Shown: piece by piece, positions 43,742 to 52,253 of the stretch | How the letters are laid out: every line of letters starts with the position of its first letter | Numbering within the stretch: the first letter of the stretch is position 1 | Assembly (NCBI RefSeq): GCF_001592875.1 | Contig: NZ_LSOF01000001.1 | Coordinates: forward strand, 1,599 to 65,598 | DNA: 64,000 nt | Direction of reading: 5' to 3' | Source of the DNA: Pseudomonas sp. BMS12 | GTDB taxonomy: Bacteria; Pseudomonadota; Gammaproteobacteria; Pseudomonadales; Pseudomonadaceae | Translations under genes and position numbers: made by a program | The notes under the pieces: generated by a model | What the model saw: only the letters and a program-made list of their open reading frames with translations | The model's database searches: none | What the model was told of the DNA's origin: nothing

Positions 43742-45421
43742 ATGACCCAAAAGAACAATGAAGACCTGCACCGCCAAGCCTCGGAAAACACCCTGGGGTT
43801 GAACCCGGTTATCGGCTTGCGCGGCAAGGATCTACTCACTTCTGCTCGCATGGTGCTGGCCCAGGCCATCCGGCAGCCCTTGCACAGCGCCAAACACGCA
43901 ACCCACTTCGCACTCGAGCTCAAGCGCGTGATGCTCGGCCAGTCCGAACTGACCCCGGAAGACACCGACCGCCGCTTCGCCGATCCGGCCTGGTCACAGA
44001 ATCCGCTCTATCGCCGCTATCTGCAGACCTACCTGGCCTGGCGCAAGGAACTGCATGACTGGATCGAAGACAGCAACCTCACCGAGCAGGACACCAGCCG
44101 CGGCCACTTCGTCATCAACCTGATGACCGAGGCCTTTGCCCCGACCAACAGCATGGCCAACCCGGCCGCCGTCAAACGCTTCTTCGAGACCGGCGGCAAG
44201 AGCCTGCTCGACGGCCTCTCCCACCTGGCCAAGGACATCGTCAACAACGGCGGCATGCCCAGCCAGGTCAACATGGATGCTTTCGAGGTCGGCAAGAACC
44301 TGGCCACCAGCGAAGGTGCCGTGGTGTTCCGCAACGACCTGCTGGAACTGATCCAGTACAAGCCGACCACCGAGCAGGTCCACGAGCGCCCATTGCTGGT
44401 GGTACCGCCGCAGATCAACAAGTTCTACGTCTTCGACCTGTCGCCCGAGAAGAGCGTGGCGCGTTTCCTTCTGCGCAGCCATGTGCAGACCTTCGTGGTG
44501 AGCTGGCGCAACCCGACCAAGGCCCAACGCGAATGGGGCCTGTCGACCTATATCGAGGCGCTCAAGGAAGCCATCGACGTGGTCAGCGACATCACCGGCA
44601 GCAAGGACGTCAACATGCTCGGCGCCTGCTCGGGCGGGATCACCATCTCCTCACTGCTGGGCCACTATGCCGCCACCGGCGAGAAGAAGATCAACTCCAC
44701 GACCCTGCTGGTCAGCGTGCTCGACACCAAGCTGGACACCCAGGTCGCCCTGTTCGCCGACGAGAAGACCCTGGAGGCCGCCAAGCGCCGCTCCTACCAG
44801 ACCGGTGTTCTGGAGGGCAAGGACATGGCCAAGGTGTTCGCCTGGATGCGCCCCAACGACCTGATCTGGAACTACTGGGTCAACAACTACCTGCTCGGTA
44901 ACGAGCCGCCGGTGTTCGACATCCTCTACTGGAACAACGACACCACCCGCCTGCCGGCAGCCCTGCATGGCGATCTGATCGAACTGTTCAAGACCAACCC
45001 GCTGACCCGCCCGAACGCCCTGGAAGTCTGCGGCACGCCGATCGACCTCAAACAGGTCACCAGCGACATCTACTGCGTGGCCGGCACCACCGATCACATC
45101 ACCCCCTGGGAAGCCTGCTACAAGTCCTCGCTGCTGTTCGGCGGCAAGGTCGAATTCGTGCTGTCCAACAGCGGCCATATCCAGAGCATCCTCAACCCGC
45201 CGGGCAACCCCAAGGCGCGCTTCTCGACCAATAGCGAGCCGGCAGCCAACGCCCGCGAGTGGCAGGAAAACGCCACCAAGCACGCCGACTCCTGGTGGCT
45301 GCACTGGCAACAGTGGCTGGTTGAGCGCTCGGGCAAACTCAAGAAGGCACCCGCCAGTCTGGGCAACAAGAAACACGCCGAAGGCGAAGCCGCTCCGGGG
45401 ACCTATGTCCACGAGCGTTGA
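43742..45421 (+). CDS. phaC1: Class II PHA synthase 1
   Basis: Protein of 559 residues. It polymerises 3-hydroxyacyl-CoA of medium chain length into polyester on the surface of PHA granules. The lipase-like box is GACSGG with catalytic Cys296; the catalytic Asp is in TTDHITPW (about 451) and His in NSGHIQS (479). All three agree with known class II enzymes. It shares long identical stretches with phaC2 further downstream, such as FAWMRPNDLIWNYWVNNYL. Preceded by the regulatory gap with a sigma-54-like site. Confidence 0.98.
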   Translation: MTQKNNEDLHRQASENTLGLNPVIGLRGKDLLTSARMVLAQAIRQPLHSAKHATHFALELKRVMLGQSELTPEDTDRRFADPAWSQNPLYRRYLQTYLAWRKELHDWIEDSNLTEQDTSRGHFVINLMTEAFAPTNSMANPAAVKRFFETGGKSLLDGLSHLAKDIVNNGGMPSQVNMDAFEVGKNLATSEGAVVFRNDLLELIQYKPTTEQVHERPLLVVPPQINKFYVFDLSPEKSVARFLLRSHVQTFVVSWRNPTKAQREWGLSTYIEALKEAIDVVSDITGSKDVNMLGACSGGITISSLLGHYAATGEKKINSTTLLVSVLDTKLDTQVALFADEKTLEAAKRRSYQTGVLEGKDMAKVFAWMRPNDLIWNYWVNNYLLGNEPPVFDILYWNNDTTRLPAALHGDLIELFKTNPLTRPNALEVCGTPIDLKQVTSDIYCVAGTTDHITPWEACYKSSLLFGGKVEFVLSNSGHIQSILNPPGNPKARFSTNSEPAANAREWQENATKHADSWWLHWQQWLVERSGKLKKAPASLGNKKHAEGEAAPGTYVHER

Positions 45422-45494
45422 AGCTCATACCCACAACTACAGCAACGCTGCACCTTGCGCAGTACTGCCCCGCGGCACCCGGAAGTGCCGCACG

Positions 45495-45537
45495 CTCCCC
45501 GGTGCCGATGCGCCTGGGGAGTGCCCGCCAAGGCGGG
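45495..45537 (+). other. Two consecutive hairpins between phaC1 and phaZ
   Basis: CTCCCC (45495-45500) pairs with GGGGAG (45516-45521), and CCCGCC-AA-GGCGGG (45524-45537) follows directly. There is no T tract. They may reduce read-through or protect the phaC1 mRNA end, making phaC1 expression higher than phaZ-phaC2. Confidence 0.4.
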
Positions 45538-45596
45538 AAACAGGTGTGCGGCCGTGGATAGGCCGCCTCCACCGATCCACGTATAGGGCCTAGCGC

Positions 45597-46454
45597 ATGT
45601 CGCAACCATTTGCATTCCGATCCATCGAGCTGGATGGCCAGATCCTTCGCACCGCGGTGCGACCAGGCAGCAGCAGTCTGCCGCCACTGTTGATATTCAA
45701 CGGCATCGGCGCCAACCTGGAGCTGGTCATGCCCTTCGTCGCGGCCCTCGACCCGGACCTGGAGGTCATCGCCTTCGACGTCCCCGGTGTCGGCGGCTCC
45801 TCAACCCCGAGTACGCCCTACCGCTTCCCCGGCCTGGCCAAGCTGGCCGCACGCATGCTCGACTATCTGGACTACGGCCAGGTCAACGCCATCGGTGTGT
45901 CCTGGGGTGGTGCACTGGCTCAGCAGTTCGCCCACGATTATCCCGAACGCTGCAAGAAACTGGTGCTCGCTGCCACCTCGGCGGGCGCCGTGATGGTGCC
46001 TGGCAAACCCAAGGTGCTCTGGCGCATGGCCAGCCCCAAGCGCTATATCCAACCGTCCTACGGCGTACACATTGCGCCGGACATCTACGGTGGCGCCTTC
46101 CGGCGCGACCCCAAGCTGGCGCTGGCACACGCCAGCAAGGTGCGCTCCGGCGGCAAGATGGGCTATTACTGGCAACTGTTCGCCGGCCTCGGCTGGACCA
46201 GCATCCACTGGCTGCACCGCATCCGCCAGCCCACCCTGGTGCTGGCGGGTGACGACGACCCGCTCATTCCGCTGATCAACATGCGCCTGCTGGCCTGGCG
46301 TATCCCCAATGCGGAACTTCACGTGATCGACGACGGTCACCTGTTTCTGGTGACGCGCGCCGAAGCCGTCGCGCCGATCATCATGTCGTTCCTTCAGGAA
46401 GAGCGGCAGCGCGCCGTGATGCATCCACAACCGACACCCGTGCGCAGCCACTGA
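45597..46454 (+). CDS. phaZ: Intracellular PHA depolymerase
   Basis: Protein of 285 residues with an alpha/beta hydrolase fold. The nucleophile Ser102 lies in GVSWGG, equal in position to the P. putida enzyme, with the His in VIDDGHLFLV. It releases 3-hydroxyacids from PHA granules so the polymer turns over. Lies between the two synthase genes as in all mcl-PHA loci of the genus. Confidence 0.96.
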   Translation: MSQPFAFRSIELDGQILRTAVRPGSSSLPPLLIFNGIGANLELVMPFVAALDPDLEVIAFDVPGVGGSSTPSTPYRFPGLAKLAARMLDYLDYGQVNAIGVSWGGALAQQFAHDYPERCKKLVLAATSAGAVMVPGKPKVLWRMASPKRYIQPSYGVHIAPDIYGGAFRRDPKLALAHASKVRSGGKMGYYWQLFAGLGWTSIHWLHRIRQPTLVLAGDDDPLIPLINMRLLAWRIPNAELHVIDDGHLFLVTRAEAVAPIIMSFLQEERQRAVMHPQPTPVRSH

Positions 46455-46571
46455 TCGCACAACTGTAGTGCTGCTCCGGCAGGCTCGCCCCAAAGCGAAG
46501 CCCGCCGGACAAGGAAGATATTTTGCGCGGCAGTCTGGAATGCCCTCCGGCGCGCTTTGGTACAAGCCTTG

Positions 46572-46590
46572 CTGTCATCGGATATGACAG
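46572..46590. promoter_or_regulatory. Palindrome in the phaC2 leader
   Basis: CTGTCAT-CGGAT-ATGACAG is a perfect seven-base inverted repeat, 21 bases before the phaC2 ATG. Shape is typical for a TetR-type operator; the binding factor is unknown. Confidence 0.4.
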
Positions 46591-46611
46591 TTTGACGACG
46601 GAGCCTGCCCC

Positions 46612-48294
46612 ATGCGTGAAAAGACTGCATCAGGATCATTGCCGGTACCCGCAAACTACATGAACGCGCAAAGCGCCATGGTAGGAGTACGCGGTCGCGA
46701 TCTGTTCTCCACCCTGCGCACCCTGGCTTTCCAGGGCCTGCGCCAACCCGTCCACAGCACACGCCACCTGCTGGCCTTCGGCAAGCAACTGGGGCGGGTG
46801 ATGCTCGGCGACACGCCCTATCAGCCCAATCCCCAGGACAGCCGCTTCAGCGACCCTACCTGGCAGCTCAACCCCTTCTATCGGCGCAGCCTGCAGGCCT
46901 ACCTGGCCTGGCAGAAGCAACTCAAGGCGTGGATCGACGAGAGCGACCTGTCGCCGGACGACCGCACCCGCGCGCATTTCCTGTTCTCCCTGCTCAACGA
47001 TGCCTTCGCCCCCTCCAACACCTTGCTCAACCCGCTGGCGCTCAAGGAGCTGTTCAACAGCGGCGGTAGCAGCGTGTTCCGCGGCGCCCGCCATCTGCTC
47101 GACGACATGCTGCACAACGGCGGTATGCCCCAGCAGGTGGACAAGCGCGCCTTCGAGGTCGGCGGCAACCTAGCCATGACACCGGGCTCGGTGGTGTTCC
47201 GCTGCGAGATGTTCGAGCTGATCCACTACAAGCCGATGAGCGAAAAACAGTACGCCGTGCCGCTACTGGTGGTGCCGCCGCAGATCAACAAGTTCTACAT
47301 CTTCGACCTGTCGCCGGAGAAGAGCTTCATCCAGTACTGCCTGAAGAACGACCTGCAGGTGTTCATGATCAGCTGGCGCAACCCGGATGCCCGCCATCGC
47401 GAATGGGGCCTGTCCAGCTATGTGCAGGCGGTCGAGGAAGCCAGCGAAATCTGCCGCTCCATCACCGGCAGCAAGGAGGTCAACCTGCTCGGCGCCTGCG
47501 CCGGCGGCCTGACCATCGCCGCACTGCAGGGCCACCTGCAGGCCAAGCGCCAGCTGCGCAAGGTCGGCTGCGCCACCTACCTGGTCAGCCTGATGGATGC
47601 TCAAGTGGAAAGCCCGGCGATGCTGTTCGCCGATGAGCAGACCCTGGAGTCGGCCAAGCGCCGCTCCTATCAGAGCGGCGTACTGGACGGCGGTGATATG
47701 GCCCGGGTGTTCGCCTGGATGCGCCCCAACGACCTGATCTGGAACTACTGGGTCAACAACTACCTGATGGGCAAGGAGCCGCCCGCCTTCGACATCCTCT
47801 ACTGGAACAACGACAACACCCGCCTGCCTGCGGCCCTGCACGGCGACTTGCTCGATCTGTTCAAGCACAACCCACTGACCCGCATCGGCGGTATGGAAAT
47901 CTGCGGCACGCCGATCGACCTGTCCAAGGTTACGGTGGACAGTTTCAGTGTGGCCGGCATCAACGACCACATCACACCCTGGGACTCGGTCTACCGCTCG
48001 GCGCTGCTGCTCGGCGGCAATCGGCGCTTCGTGCTGTCCAACAGCGGGCATATCCAGAGCATCCTCAACCCGCCGGGCAACCCCAAGGCAACCTACTTCG
48101 AGAACGGCAAACTGACCAGCGACCCGCGCGCCTGGTATCACGAAGCCGAGAAGAAGACCGGCAGCTGGTGGCCACAGTGGCTGGAGTGGATCCAGCAACA
48201 CTCGGGTGAAAAGCGCGAGAGTGTGTTCAGCGTCGGCAACAAGCAGTACCCCGCCATGGAGGCCTCTCCCGGCACCTACGTGCACGTGCGCTGA
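46612..48294 (+). CDS. phaC2: Class II PHA synthase 2
   Basis: Protein of 560 residues, paralog of phaC1 with the nucleophile box GACAGG (Cys296), Asp in INDHITPW and His in NSGHIQS. It makes the same kind of medium-chain polyester with somewhat different monomer preference in studied strains. A 157-bp gap with a palindrome separates it from phaZ, so it may have its own promoter in addition to read-through. Confidence 0.98.
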   Translation: MREKTASGSLPVPANYMNAQSAMVGVRGRDLFSTLRTLAFQGLRQPVHSTRHLLAFGKQLGRVMLGDTPYQPNPQDSRFSDPTWQLNPFYRRSLQAYLAWQKQLKAWIDESDLSPDDRTRAHFLFSLLNDAFAPSNTLLNPLALKELFNSGGSSVFRGARHLLDDMLHNGGMPQQVDKRAFEVGGNLAMTPGSVVFRCEMFELIHYKPMSEKQYAVPLLVVPPQINKFYIFDLSPEKSFIQYCLKNDLQVFMISWRNPDARHREWGLSSYVQAVEEASEICRSITGSKEVNLLGACAGGLTIAALQGHLQAKRQLRKVGCATYLVSLMDAQVESPAMLFADEQTLESAKRRSYQSGVLDGGDMARVFAWMRPNDLIWNYWVNNYLMGKEPPAFDILYWNNDNTRLPAALHGDLLDLFKHNPLTRIGGMEICGTPIDLSKVTVDSFSVAGINDHITPWDSVYRSALLLGGNRRFVLSNSGHIQSILNPPGNPKATYFENGKLTSDPRAWYHEAEKKTGSWWPQWLEWIQQHSGEKRESVFSVGNKQYPAMEASPGTYVHVR

Positions 48295-48311
48295 GCAAGG
48301 CGTAAAACACT

Positions 48312-48331
48312 GGCCGGGCGCTGCCCCGGCC
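48312..48331 (+). other. Hairpin after phaC2
   Basis: GGCCGGG and CCCGGCC with a six-base loop, 18 bases after the phaC2 stop. No T tract, so terminator function is doubtful. Confidence 0.3.
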
Positions 48332-48372
48332 GGTTATCGTCGACACTCCTGCGGCCATAACAAGATCACGGA

Positions 48373-48987
48373 ATGAAGACTCGCGACCGCATCCTCCAGT
48401 GTGCCCTGCAACTGTTCAACGAAGAGGGCGAACCCAACGTCTCCACCCTGGAGATCGCCACCGAGATGGGCATCAGCCCCGGTAACCTCTACTACCACTT
48501 CCATGGCAAGGAACCGCTGATCCTCGAGCTGTTCGAGCGCTTCCAGGCCGAGCTGGCCCCCCTGCTCGACCCACCCGACGATGTCGACCTGGGTGTGGAG
48601 GACTACTGGCTGTTCCTGCACCTGATCGTCGAGCGCCTGGCGCAATACCGCTTCCTGTTCCAGGACCTGTCCAATCTGGCCGGGCGCCTGCCCAAGCTGG
48701 CCCGCGGCATTCGTCTGTGGCTCAACCAGCTCAAGCGTACCCTGGCCAGCCTGCTGGCCCGCCTGAAGACCCACGATCAGCTGCGCAGCGACACGGCAGC
48801 CCTGGGTCAGCTGGTCGAGCAGATCACCCTGACCCTGCTGTTCTCTCTCGACTACCAGCGCATCCTTGGCGTCCAGGGCGAGAGCCGCCTGGTCGTGTTC
48901 CAGGTGATGATGCTGGTCGCCCCCCACCTCACCGACGAACCACGCCACGCCGCCGAACAACTGGCGCAGCGCTACCTGGAGGCCTGA
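48373..48987 (+). CDS. phaD: TetR-like regulator of the PHA locus
   Basis: Protein of 204 residues. The N-terminal helix-turn-helix RILQCALQLFNEEGEPNVST followed by GISPGNLYYHFHGKE is of TetR type. In P. putida PhaD activates the phaC1 and phaI promoters and responds to an intermediate of fatty-acid metabolism, probably an acyl-CoA. It is the last gene of the phaC1ZC2D series, converging on phaF across a strong hairpin terminator. Confidence 0.95.
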   Translation: MKTRDRILQCALQLFNEEGEPNVSTLEIATEMGISPGNLYYHFHGKEPLILELFERFQAELAPLLDPPDDVDLGVEDYWLFLHLIVERLAQYRFLFQDLSNLAGRLPKLARGIRLWLNQLKRTLASLLARLKTHDQLRSDTAALGQLVEQITLTLLFSLDYQRILGVQGESRLVVFQVMMLVAPHLTDEPRHAAEQLAQRYLEA

Positions 48988-49016
48988 CCGCAACCAACCC
49001 CGCGACAGCTGAAATG

Positions 49017-49045
49017 CAAACGCCCGGCACTAGGCCGGGCGTTTG
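49017..49045. terminator. Bidirectional terminator between phaD and phaF
   Basis: CAAACGCCCGGC-ACTAG-GCCGGGCGTTTG, a perfect twelve-base stem ending in GTTTG on both sides, located between two convergent genes. Confidence 0.8.
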
Positions 49046-49060
49046 GGTGTCCTCGAAAGA

Positions 49061-49879
49061 TCAGGACGGTGTGGCAGGGGTCGCCGGAGTAGCGGCCGGT
49101 GCCGGGGTGGCCGGTGCCGGAGCGGGCGCCGCCGGCTTGGCCGCCACGGGCTTGGCTGCGGCAGGCTTCTTCACTGCGGGCTTCTTCGCCGCCGGCTTGG
49201 CGGCCGGCTTCGCCGCTGCAGGCTTGGCTGCGGGTTTTGCAGCAGCTTTCGCCGCAGGCTTGGCAGCCGGTTTGACCGCAGGCTTCGCTGCCGCCTTGGC
49301 GGCGGGCTTGGCTGCAGGTTTCGCCGCAGCTTTGGCCACAGGCTTGGCAGTCGTCTTGGCCGCAGGCTTCGGTGCCGGCTTGGCAGCAACTGGCTTGACC
49401 GACTTCACCGAAACGCCGGTGAGCTTCTCGATCTGCTTGGCCAGGCTGTCGACCTTGGTCTGCAGCGCCTTCACCTCGTTGCGGCTGGGCACGCCCAGAC
49501 GCGAGATGGCACTGTTCAGACGCTTGTCGAAGGCCTCTTCCAGCTCGCCCCACTTGCCCATGGCCTTGCCCTTGACCTCATCGACCTTGGACTTGGCACT
49601 GCCGACAGTGGTGCCGACGCTGGACTTGACCACATCCATCTGCTTGTCGACTTCGACCTTGGCCTTCTTCTCGGCCTTTTCGCCATCCTTGACCAGACCG
49701 TCGAACAGCTTGTTGCCGTCGTTGCTGATCTTGGAATAGGCACCGAGGCCGGCCAACCAGATCTGCCGCGAGTACTTCTCGATCTCGCCGATCCAGGAAC
49801 TGCTTTCCTTCTTGGCAACCGGCTTCTTCGCCGCCGGTTTTGCCGCCGGTTTTGCTGCGGTAGGTTTCTTGACTGCCAT
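49061..49879 (-). CDS. phaF: PHA granule protein (phasin) with histone-like tail
   Basis: Protein of 272 residues from the ATG at 49879 (AAGGAG before it). Residues about 20-135 are an amphipathic phasin domain (IWLAGLGAYSKISNDG) that binds the granule; then a short leucine zipper-like coiled coil (VKALQTKVDSLAKQIEKL); the C-terminal half consists of AAKPAAK-type repeats that resemble histone H1 and bind DNA. This lets it tie granules to the nucleoid so they are shared at division. The repeat number is variable between strains. Follows phaI by ten bases. Confidence 0.96.
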   Translation of the reverse strand: MAVKKPTAAKPAAKPAAKKPVAKKESSSWIGEIEKYSRQIWLAGLGAYSKISNDGNKLFDGLVKDGEKAEKKAKVEVDKQMDVVKSSVGTTVGSAKSKVDEVKGKAMGKWGELEEAFDKRLNSAISRLGVPSRNEVKALQTKVDSLAKQIEKLTGVSVKSVKPVAAKPAPKPAAKTTAKPVAKAAAKPAAKPAAKAAAKPAVKPAAKPAAKAAAKPAAKPAAAKPAAKPAAKKPAVKKPAAAKPVAAKPAAPAPAPATPAPAATPATPATPS

Positions 49880-49889
49880 CCTGCTCTCC

Positions 49890-50336
49890 TTATTGGGTAC
49901 GGGCCACTCGCTCAAGCAAAGCATTCAACTCATCGAGCTTAGCAGAGAGTGCTTCAACGTCCTGTTTGGAAGGGATGCCAAGACGGTTCAGAGCGGAGGC
50001 AACACGAGTGTCGAAGGCCTTCTCGATTTTGTCGAGCTGAACTTCAACCTTGCCCTTAACTTCGGAGACGCTGCTCTTGACGCTGCTCAGTTGGGTTTCG
50101 ATCTGGCTGTTGGCGGCATCGACCTGCTCGCTCACCAGCTTCTTGCCCTTCTTCTCAACGCCTTCGCCGGCCTTGACCAGTTCTTTGAAATACTCGGCGC
50201 CTTCGCTACCTGCCTTGGCGTAGGCACCCAGACCGGCCAGCCAGACTTTGCGGGCATATGCCTTCACGTCGGTCAGAACGGCGGCTTTGCTTTCGACTAC
50301 TTCGATTTGCTTCTTAACAGCGGCTTTAGTGGCCAT
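49890..50336 (-). CDS. phaI: Phasin PhaI
   Basis: Protein of 148 residues from the ATG at 50336 (GAGG before it). It is homologous to the N-terminal domain of PhaF (shared VWLAGLGAYAKAGSEG) but lacks the histone-like tail. It coats PHA granules and keeps them separate. First gene of the phaI-phaF operon. Confidence 0.96.
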   Translation of the reverse strand: MATKAAVKKQIEVVESKAAVLTDVKAYARKVWLAGLGAYAKAGSEGAEYFKELVKAGEGVEKKGKKLVSEQVDAANSQIETQLSSVKSSVSEVKGKVEVQLDKIEKAFDTRVASALNRLGIPSKQDVEALSAKLDELNALLERVARTQ

Positions 50337-50398
50337 GGTGCACCTCACGCTCACAGTAATGGTTGGGTCGCCCTTTGCCAGGGCTTGAGCGCAAGGTA

Positions 50399-50419
50399 GT
50401 GAGAAAAATTAGAAATCAC
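50399..50419. promoter_or_regulatory. Inverted repeat upstream of phaI, candidate PhaD operator
   Basis: GTGA and TCAC bracket an AT-rich centre that, on the minus strand, contains TTTCTAAT as in the phaC1 upstream site. About 63 bases before phaI. Confidence 0.4.
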
Positions 50420-50429
50420 ATACTAGGAC

Positions 50430-50708
50430 TCAGGCCTTGAGATGCTTGTCCAGGGTCGCCTCGATTTCACGCTTGATGGTACTGCCCAAAGCGGACAGCA
50501 AAAGACCCAGCTTGAGCTCGACACGCACATGCTCATCGCCGACATCGATACGGCCATCGGCGCCACTGCGCTTGAACTCCAGAACGTCACCACTCCAGCG
50601 GTACTTGACGTCGTACTCGCTGGCCAGCCGTTCGGCCAACGCCTCGGCCTTTTCGCGGGCGGCTGCCAGGCCAAGGGAATGGGAACGCTCGACGGTGATG
50701 CGGGACAT
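50430..50708 (-). CDS. Polyhydroxyalkanoic acid system family protein
   Basis: Protein of 92 residues starting MSRITVERSHSLGLAAAREK, with GGAG before the ATG. It belongs to the small family regularly found beside phaI/phaF in pseudomonads; the alternating pattern (VKYRWSGDVLEFKRSG, VRVELKLGLLLS) suggests a beta-rich fold with lipid-binding potential. Function is not established. The frame reaches upstream to 50825 without conserved residues. Confidence 0.88.
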   Translation of the reverse strand: MSRITVERSHSLGLAAAREKAEALAERLASEYDVKYRWSGDVLEFKRSGADGRIDVGDEHVRVELKLGLLLSALGSTIKREIEATLDKHLKA

Positions 50709-50741
50709 ACATGACTCCTGACTGCGACCTGATGTCGCGCG

Positions 50742-50750
50742 ACTATAGCA
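50742..50750 (-). promoter_or_regulatory. Extended -10 promoter of the PHA-system family gene
   Basis: On the minus strand TGC-TATAGT, about 34 bases before the ATG at 50708; this fits an extended -10 promoter. Confidence 0.5.
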
Positions 50751-50832
50751 AGGCGCCGCGCGATCATGGAGCCCGTACAGGCATTCCAAGCCCACACCTC
50801 CTGCGCCCCGAGCCTCCCGACGCATTTAGGTT

Positions 50833-50838
50833 TAGAAT
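50833..50838 (+). promoter_or_regulatory. Candidate -10 element of ubiE
   Basis: TAGAAT, five of six matches to TATAAT, about 30 bases before the ubiE ATG; no clear -35. Confidence 0.3.
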
Positions 50839-50868
50839 GGCCGCCACTTCGATTCAGGTGACCGCGAC

Positions 50869-51639
50869 ATGAACGACCCGCACAAGGCCCCAGAGCAGGA
50901 AAAGACCACTCACTTCGGTTTCCAGGACGTACCGGAAAGCCAGAAGGCGGAGAAGGTCGCCGAAGTCTTCCACTCGGTAGCGGCCAAGTACGACCTGATG
51001 AACGACGTGCTGTCCGGCGGCCTGCACCGCCTGTGGAAGCGCTTCACCATCGAGCTGTCCGGCGTGCGCCCGGGCAACCGCGTGCTGGATATCGCGGGTG
51101 GCACCGGTGATCTGACCCGCAAGTTCTCCAGCCTGGTCGGCCCGAGCGGCCAGGTGGTACTGGCCGATATCAACGACTCCATGCTCAAGGTCGGCCGTGA
51201 TCGCCTGCTCGACAAGGGCGTGGCCGGCAACGTGCAGTTCGTCCAGGCCGACGCCGAGAAGCTGCCGTTCCCGGACAATCACTTCGACGTGGTCACCATC
51301 GCCTTCGGCCTGCGCAACGTCACCCACAAGGAAGACGCCCTGCGCTCCATGCTGCGCGTGCTCAAGCCGGGCGGGCGCCTGCTGGTGCTGGAGTTCTCCA
51401 AGCCAGGCAACGCCCTGCTGGCCAAGGCCTACGACACCTACTCGTTCAGCTTCATGCCACTGGCCGGCAAGCTGATCAGCAACGATGCCGACAGCTACCG
51501 CTACCTCGCCGAGTCGATCCGCATGCACCCGGATCAGGAAACGCTCAAGGCGATGATGGTCGAGGCCGGCTTCGAGCGCGTCACCTACCACAACATGACT
51601 GGCGGCATCGTCGCCCTGCACCGCGGTATCAAACCCTGA
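50869..51639 (+). CDS. ubiE: Ubiquinone/menaquinone C-methyltransferase
   Basis: Protein of 256 residues. It adds the C-methyl group to the benzoquinol ring in ubiquinone synthesis using S-adenosylmethionine. The SAM motif is [12 protein letters not shown], with the family signatures [17 protein letters not shown] and [23 protein letters not shown] precedes the ATG. First of three coupled ubi genes. Confidence 0.97.
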   Translation: MNDPHKAPEQEKTTHFGFQDVPESQKAEKVAEVFHSVAAKYDLMNDVLSGGLHRLWKRFTIELSGVRPGNRVLDIAGGTGDLTRKFSSLVGPSGQVVLADINDSMLKVGRDRLLDKGVAGNVQFVQADAEKLPFPDNHFDVVTIAFGLRNVTHKEDALRSMLRVLKPGGRLLVLEFSKPGNALLAKAYDTYSFSFMPLAGKLISNDADSYRYLAESIRMHPDQETLKAMMVEAGFERVTYHNMTGGIVALHRGIKP

Positions 51640-52253
51640 TGCTCCTCACCGGTCTGCTGGCCGGCGTCGAGCTTGGCCTCAATCGCGTGCTGACCATGGA
51701 CAGCACGGCGCTGCCGCGCCTGGCTCGACTGGAAGGCAAGCTGATCGAAATCGATTGCCAGAGCCCGGCGCTCAAACTGTTCATCCTGCCCAGCCGCGAC
51801 GGCCTGCAACTGGCCAGCCACTGGGAAGGTGCCGACTGCGTGCTCAGCGCCCCCGCCAGCAGTCTGCTGCGCCTGGCTCTAGCCAAGGACAAGACCGCCA
51901 TCCTGCATCGCCCCGAGGTCACGCTCAGCGGCGACAGTGCTGTGCTCCTGGAGCTGGCCAGCATCCTTCAGGACCTCGAGCTGGACTGGGAATATGAACT
52001 GTCTCGCTGGCTCGGACCGGTCGGCAGTCAGTTGCTCGCCAGCCATCTGCGCAGTCGCGTCAACTGGGCCGGCGACAGCCTCGACAGCCTGCGCCAGACC
52101 CTCGCCGATTATCTCGCCGAGGAGTCGCGCAGCCTGGTCGGCGAGCGCGAGGCCCAGGCCCGCTTCACCGAACTGGACGACCTCAAGCTCGCCCTCGACC
52201 GCCTCGACGCCCGCATCGAGCGCCTCGCCCAAAACATGAACAAGAAAGCATGA
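51639..52253 (+). CDS. ubiJ: Ubiquinone biosynthesis accessory factor UbiJ
   Basis: Protein of 204 residues with an SCP2-type lipid-binding domain in the first half (about 20-110) and a C-terminal coiled-coil helix ([20 protein letters not shown]). UbiJ binds ubiquinone intermediates and scaffolds the Ubi complex in the cytoplasm. Its ATG shares the last base of the ubiE stop and its end overlaps ubiB by ATGA. Confidence 0.93.
   Translation: MLLTGLLAGVELGLNRVLTMDSTALPRLARLEGKLIEIDCQSPALKLFILPSRDGLQLASHWEGADCVLSAPASSLLRLALAKDKTAILHRPEVTLSGDSAVLLELASILQDLELDWEYELSRWLGPVGSQLLASHLRSRVNWAGDSLDSLRQTLADYLAEESRSLVGEREAQARFTELDDLKLALDRLDARIERLAQNMNKKA

Noticed and set aside
48312..48331. Strong terminator after phaC2
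   Set aside because: The hairpin lacks a T tract and the gap to phaD is only 78 bp, so phaD is likely reached by read-through; kept only as a hairpin.
49140..49400. Repeats resembling a minisatellite or CRISPR array
   Set aside because: They are in-frame codons of the AAKP tail of PhaF, irregular in length and without unique spacers.
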